From Niastella yeongjuensis (GTDB taxonomy: Bacteria > Bacteroidota > Bacteroidia > Chitinophagales > Chitinophagaceae): 64,000 bases of DNA. Below, piece after piece: positions 60,536-64,000 of this stretch. The DNA is taken from the NCBI RefSeq assembly GCF_900110245.1, contig NZ_FOCZ01000016.1, positions 104,459 to 168,458 on the forward strand, in the 5' to 3' direction. The notes beneath the pieces are model-generated. The model was not told where the DNA came from. It was given only the letters and a program-made list of their open reading frames with translations, and ran no database searches. The position numbers were made by a program, and so were the translations under genes. Numbering within the stretch: position 1 is the stretch's first letter; every line of letters begins with the position of its first letter.

Positions 60536-60686
60536 TCTGGCTTGTTAAATGTCTTTCAGACAACAAAATATTGTTGATCCTGATCATCTTCGTTATAAGA
60601 TATAATATAATGCAAATATGATTGTCACTCAAATTCAAGGGTATTTGGGTAAACTTTAGGCTAAGGGTAATTATTTAGTGTAATTT

Positions 60687-60719
60687 AATACTTAAGTATT
60701 ACGTTAAAAGATATCTTTG
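60687..60719 (+). promoter_or_regulatory. Palindrome and -7 element upstream of the Gly-rich protein
   Basis: AATACTTAAGTATT (60687-60700) is a perfect 14-bp palindrome. TATCTTTG (60712-60719) fits TAnnTTTG. The palindrome sits where a promoter -25 to -35 region would be, suggesting a regulator-binding site. The start codon is 34 bp downstream. Otherwise the 60536-60686 interval is AT-rich with nothing I can name. Confidence 0.5.
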
Positions 60720-60753
60720 CACCTTTGTGATCCCAACCAAACCCCAGTAGATC

Positions 60754-62949
60754 GTGAAAAAACAAATCATTCGTGCCCTGGCATCAATGCTATGCCTGTG
60801 CATGTCCCTATCGCACTTAGAGTCATTCAGTCAATGTGGTACCGCACCAACCTCCGGTTTAACCACTATTTCATCAGCAGACATTGTTGTTAACTCTTAT
60901 TATGCAGGAAGGGCTGATGCCAATTCAGGCTCCAAAACAGTACCTGTAAATGCAAAGGATAACAGAAGTGCTGCTGCCGGCCTTGCCAGCGGCGACATGG
61001 TATTGATCATTCAAATGCAGGGCGCTCAGTTTACTACTACCAACAGCAGCAGGTATGGTGATAATAACAATGGTGACCCGGGCAGTGGTTATACAAACAA
61101 CGCCAGCCTGGTAGCCGGGTACTATGAGTATAACCTGGTAGCAAGCTACAATGGCACCAACTCGATTACCCTTACTTATCCGCTGTTACGTACTTATAAT
61201 ACCTCAGCGTATACAACTACTCAAGGCATCGAGACTTTTCAGGTGATCAGAGTTCCACGTGATTATGATTTAAATATCGCCAGTGGCGGTTCAATTACTG
61301 CGCCGGCATGGAATGGTAGTACGGGCGGCGTGGTTGTATTAAATGTGAACAATACCCTTACCATTAATGGAGCTATAGCTGTAGATGGTAAAGGTTTCAG
61401 AGGTGGTGGTGGTAAATATTTTAAAGGTACAACCAATGGCAGTAGTACTAACAATGCTACCGGTGGTGGCCAGGTTGATCTCGAAAACACTGATTACCGA
61501 TTTAATTCAACCGTAACTAATAACCGCAATACAACGGGTGGTGCAAAAGGCGAAGGTATTGCCGGAACCCCTGCCTTTGTGTTGCCTATGGGGGCTACCA
61601 ATGCTACCACAAATACTGTTGAAGGTTATATTGGCGGCTCTATGGGCCGTGGTGCACCTGGTAATGCCGGCGGCGGTGGTACCGATGGAGATCCTACCAG
61701 CAATCAGTACAATCCTGGCGGTGGTGGTGGTGCCAATGGCGGTGATGGTGGAATGGGCGGCAGCGGCTGGGATGGCGGCGACCATGATAAAACTAATTAC
61801 CCCTATGGCGGCTTTGGCGGAAAGGCCTTTGCCCAGCGCTCGAAAGACAGGTTTGTGATGGGCGGCGGCGGCGGCGCCGGCACTGGTAACAACAGCACAG
61901 CCGGTTCTACCGACTATATCTCCAGTGGTGGTTGTGGCGGTGGTATCGTGCTGATCCGTGCCAAATTTTTCAGTGGCAGCGGTACTATATCGGCCAATGG
62001 TGCAGCAGCGCTCGATCAGAATGTGACTGGTATAACAGACGCGGCCGGTGGCGGCGGTGCTGGTGGTTCTATAATAGTATTGGCCAATGACCCCAAAATA
62101 GTCGGCACGCATACTATCAAAGCTTCTGCGAATGGTGGAAAGGGCGGCGATATGTCTGCTTACTTTGCCCATGGCCCTGGCGGCGGCGGCGGTGGTGGTT
62201 ACGTGTTAACCAATATCATCCCCACTGGTTCTATCACTGTTACTGGTGCTGCGAGCGGTCGTACCCGGGCAACTGCAACCGGCGATCCGGTGAATGACCC
62301 GTATGGTTCAACAGCCGGCTCGGATGGTGTTAAATCAGTAGTGACCGGTGGCTCTGCTTTAACGAATACCGGTTCACCAGCTACCCCATGTGGTACCCTG
62401 CCTGTTACCCTTACCCAATGGAGCGGCATATATAAAAACAACAAAACTTATTTAAGCTGGACAGTTGAAAACGTTGCCGACTTCTCTCATTTTTCAGTGG
62501 AACGCAGCGCCGATGGTGCTCATTTTTCACCACTGGGTGATGTGGCCGGTATTACTTCCGGTGCGTTCGCCCAGTCCTATTCGTTCGAAGATGTGTTCCC
62601 TGCCGATGGCGTGAATTATTACCGGTTGAAAATGATTGACCTGAACGGTCAATACACTTACAGCGGTGTTCTTATCATTCGTACAAATGGCTCAGGTATA
62701 CAAATAAATGCTACCCCCAATCCATTCACGGATCATGTAGTGATCTCTATTCAAAGCACTACTGATGAACCGGCTAATCTGCGGGTATTCAACAGTGATG
62801 GTAAACTGGTGTGGCGCAAAACCACTTATGTGAAGGCCGGTACCAATGTGCAATATTTTAATGACCTGCAATCATTGCCCAAAGGTGTGTACATTATAAA
62901 GGTTGATAAAGGCGATACCACAGGCGAGTTTAGAATGCTGAAACAATAA
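60754..62949 (+). CDS. Glycine-rich secreted surface protein with T9SS sorting domain
   Basis: A 731-residue protein from a GTG codon at 60754, chosen because it directly precedes KKQIIRALASMLCLCMSLSH and a signal-peptide end at ESFSQ. The middle (about 220-500) is very Gly-rich (GNAGGGGTDGDP, NPGGGGGANGGDGGMGGSG, HGPGGGGGGGYV), as in adhesin-like or passenger proteins. The last 150 residues are an FN3-like domain (HFSVERSADGAHFSPLGD) and a T9SS type A C-terminus (INATPNPFTDHVVISIQS to RMLKQ). It should be a surface-exposed or secreted protein exported through the type IX system. Its role is unknown. Confidence 0.85.
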   Translation: MKKQIIRALASMLCLCMSLSHLESFSQCGTAPTSGLTTISSADIVVNSYYAGRADANSGSKTVPVNAKDNRSAAAGLASGDMVLIIQMQGAQFTTTNSSRYGDNNNGDPGSGYTNNASLVAGYYEYNLVASYNGTNSITLTYPLLRTYNTSAYTTTQGIETFQVIRVPRDYDLNIASGGSITAPAWNGSTGGVVVLNVNNTLTINGAIAVDGKGFRGGGGKYFKGTTNGSSTNNATGGGQVDLENTDYRFNSTVTNNRNTTGGAKGEGIAGTPAFVLPMGATNATTNTVEGYIGGSMGRGAPGNAGGGGTDGDPTSNQYNPGGGGGANGGDGGMGGSGWDGGDHDKTNYPYGGFGGKAFAQRSKDRFVMGGGGGAGTGNNSTAGSTDYISSGGCGGGIVLIRAKFFSGSGTISANGAAALDQNVTGITDAAGGGGAGGSIIVLANDPKIVGTHTIKASANGGKGGDMSAYFAHGPGGGGGGGYVLTNIIPTGSITVTGAASGRTRATATGDPVNDPYGSTAGSDGVKSVVTGGSALTNTGSPATPCGTLPVTLTQWSGIYKNNKTYLSWTVENVADFSHFSVERSADGAHFSPLGDVAGITSGAFAQSYSFEDVFPADGVNYYRLKMIDLNGQYTYSGVLIIRTNGSGIQINATPNPFTDHVVISIQSTTDEPANLRVFNSDGKLVWRKTTYVKAGTNVQYFNDLQSLPKGVYIIKVDKGDTTGEFRMLKQ

Positions 62950-62972
62950 TAGATTTATCTTAAATAATCAGG

Positions 62973-63005
62973 GAGACCGTCCGCCGCAGTGGACGGTCTC
63001 TTTTT
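62973..63005 (+). terminator. Terminator of the Gly-rich protein gene
   Basis: GAGACCGTCC (62973-62982) pairs perfectly with GGACGGTCTC (62991-63000) around an 8-nt loop and runs into TTTTTG. It lies 23 bp after the stop. Confidence 0.93.
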
Positions 63006-63155
63006 GTTTCGAACTGGCACAGTTTCTTTCGCTTTGCCGCTTTTTGCAGGTTATACAATGTAAAAAATAACCATGCAATCGTTTGCACAACATTTTGAAA
63101 CTTGTGCAGCTTAAAAAAACTTAAACATTTGGTAAAACAACTTCCTTTATGAGCT

Positions 63156-63176
63156 TATATTTGGTTGGTAAGTTTG
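63156..63176 (+). promoter_or_regulatory. Two candidate -7 promoter elements of the ECF sigma gene
   Basis: TATATTTG (63156-63163) and TAAGTTTG (63169-63176) both fit TAnnTTTG; the second ends 6 bp before the ATG at 63183. A TTTGG at 63128-63132 could be a -33 for the first. Confidence 0.5.
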
Positions 63177-63182
63177 CGCCAT

Positions 63183-63749
63183 ATGAATTTTCAACCAATT
63201 GTTCCCGACGACGCCGAGTTGTTACTGCAATTGAGAAAAGGGGACCGTATTGCTTTTGATGAACTATTTAACCGCTTTGCTGAACCCATTCACACGTATG
63301 TAAAAATGCGCCTGAACGGATCAGAAGAGGCTGATGACGTGCTACAGGAAGTTTTTATACGCCTGTGGAATAAACGTCAGAGTATCGTTATTCATACTTC
63401 TTTCCGCAATTATCTATATACCATCGTTCAACACTGTATCTGCGATCACCAGCGGGCTTCTAAAAGGAAAAGATACACGTTAACCGCAGAAATGCCCGAA
63501 CACACCGAAGAACGACCGCAACCTGACGAACAGTACCAATACAAGCAGGTCTATCACCTCTGGAAAAACGCTACCAACAAACTTCCCGGACAAATGCGCC
63601 GCATTTACTCCATGAAAAATGAAGAACAGCTTTCTGTTAAAGAGATCGCTTCAGAACTGCAGCTGAGTGAACAAACCGTAAAGAACCAATTGCACACCGC
63701 CGGACAACGGATAGTTAAAATGTTGCGGCAGGTGCAGATCTTCTTTTAG
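63183..63749 (+). CDS. ECF RNA polymerase sigma factor
   Basis: A 188-residue sigma factor from the ATG at 63183; an upstream in-frame start at 63165 overlaps the promoter-like element. Region 2 has [20 protein letters not shown] and [20 protein letters not shown]; region 4 has [20 protein letters not shown] then [13 protein letters not shown]. In this phylum such genes are usually followed by a FecR-type anti-sigma and a SusC/SusD pair, which would lie beyond the right edge. The G of its TAG stop is the first base of a GGCAGAA tandem array. Confidence 0.92.
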   Translation: MNFQPIVPDDAELLLQLRKGDRIAFDELFNRFAEPIHTYVKMRLNGSEEADDVLQEVFIRLWNKRQSIVIHTSFRNYLYTIVQHCICDHQRASKRKRYTLTAEMPEHTEERPQPDEQYQYKQVYHLWKNATNKLPGQMRRIYSMKNEEQLSVKEIASELQLSEQTVKNQLHTAGQRIVKMLRQVQIFF

Positions 63750-63824
63750 GCAGAAGGCAGAAGGCAGAAGGCAGAAGGCAGAAGGCAGAAGGCAGAAGGC
63801 AGAAGGCAGAAGGCAGAAGGCAGA
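63749..63824. repeat. Perfect GGCAGAA heptad array
   Basis: Ten perfect GGCAGAA units plus GGCAGA, starting at the last base of the sigma-factor stop codon. It is the perfect form of the degenerate array at 34223-34273. Confidence 0.95.
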
Positions 63825-63874
63825 GAATTTCGGGCGGCGCAAGATAGGACAGAATTCCCGAATGTCGGGAGCCC

Positions 63875-63908
63875 ACTCACTACTCACTACTCACTACTCA
63901 CTACTCAC
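63875..63908. repeat. ACTCACT heptad array
   Basis: Four perfect ACTCACT units plus ACTCAC. The borders are GGAGCCC on the left and AAT on the right, the same as in the array at 31533-31566 read on the other strand. The remaining bases to 64000 are AT-rich, with no feature recognised. Confidence 0.92.
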
Positions 63909-64000
63909 AATATGACCAAATTGTTAACTCCCGTTTTTTTCTAATTTCCCTCTAGTACCAGTTTATTTCTTTAACCGTCTATTAACAAAAGCTATTTTTT

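Noticed and set aside
61507..62172. A 221-codon minus-strand frame, Ala/Thr-rich
   Set aside because: It is antisense to the Gly-rich coding region; GGC/GGT codons read backwards give Ala/Thr runs.
63651..63887. Minus-strand frame encoding repeated SAFCLLP
   Set aside because: It is the translation of the GGCAGAA array plus the antisense of the sigma gene, not a gene.
1..64000. tRNA, rRNA, insertion sequences or prophage
   Set aside because: No cloverleaf, rRNA-like stretch, transposase, integrase or terminal inverted repeats of an insertion element were recognised by eye; a tRNAscan and ISfinder search would settle this.

Overview
The window reads as chromosomal DNA of a Bacteroidota bacterium, most likely a soil-type member of the Chitinophagaceae (Chitinophaga/Niastella-like). 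The evidence is a SusD lipoprotein beside pectin-active enzymes, outer-membrane barrels ending in aromatic residues, two proteins with type IX secretion (T9SS) C-terminal sorting domains, LytS/LytTR regulators, ECF sigma factors, many promoter -7 elements of the form TAnnTTTG, and almost no Shine-Dalgarno sequences. The genus is inferred; no rRNA or tRNA gene was seen.

Layout. 1-6.5 kb: the 5' part of an outer-membrane barrel gene running off the left edge, a coupled secreted beta-propeller, a DUF4230 protein, a TPR protein and a GLUG lipoprotein. 6.7-11.1 kb: a LytS/LytTR two-component pair followed by a TonB-dependent siderophore-type receptor. 11.2-15.6 kb: small hypotheticals, gene remnants and a Crp/Fnr regulator with an NAD(P)H oxidoreductase. 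15.6-20.1 kb: a secreted T9SS metalloprotease and a secreted ADA2-like adenosine deaminase. 20.2-29.5 kb: two AraC regulators, a membrane protein, a beta-lactamase-fold hydrolase, two SDR oxidoreductases, small hypotheticals and an ECF sigma/membrane-protein chimera. 29.6-42.5 kb: transketolase, a lipoprotein, Crp/Fnr plus epimerase, a secreted cyclic-nucleotide phosphodiesterase, a CocE-type hydrolase, an Omp85-like barrel, an ECF42-type sigma factor with its YCII/DGPF partner and a previously easy-to-miss 53-residue membrane protein, and a third Crp/Fnr regulator. 42.6-58.5 kb: a YncE/phosphoesterase protein and then a pectin (rhamnogalacturonan-type) utilisation region: DUF6298 beta-helix protein, PL1 pectate lyase, SusD, a deleted susC, a LacI regulator with two palindromic operators, and a GH78 rhamnosidase. 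In the same stretch are a compact endonuclease V and a nucleotidyltransferase fusion. 58.6-64 kb: DUF2461, an HxlR regulator with an elaborate operator array facing an azoreductase-like gene, a glycine-rich T9SS surface protein and an ECF sigma factor.

Three things stand out. First, susC upstream of susD is a 247-bp scar: its signal peptide and first plug-side residues are joined, out of frame, to the last 34 codons. Second, an ECF sigma N-terminus is fused in frame to a transmembrane, proline-rich domain, apparently another internal deletion. Third, gene ends, mainly between convergent genes, carry short tandem arrays. Four are arrays of the heptamer ACTCACT with conserved borders, two are GGCAGAA heptads, and others have periods of 8 and 11. 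Several of them have an inverted copy at one side that makes a hairpin. These arrays look like a defined dispersed element family.
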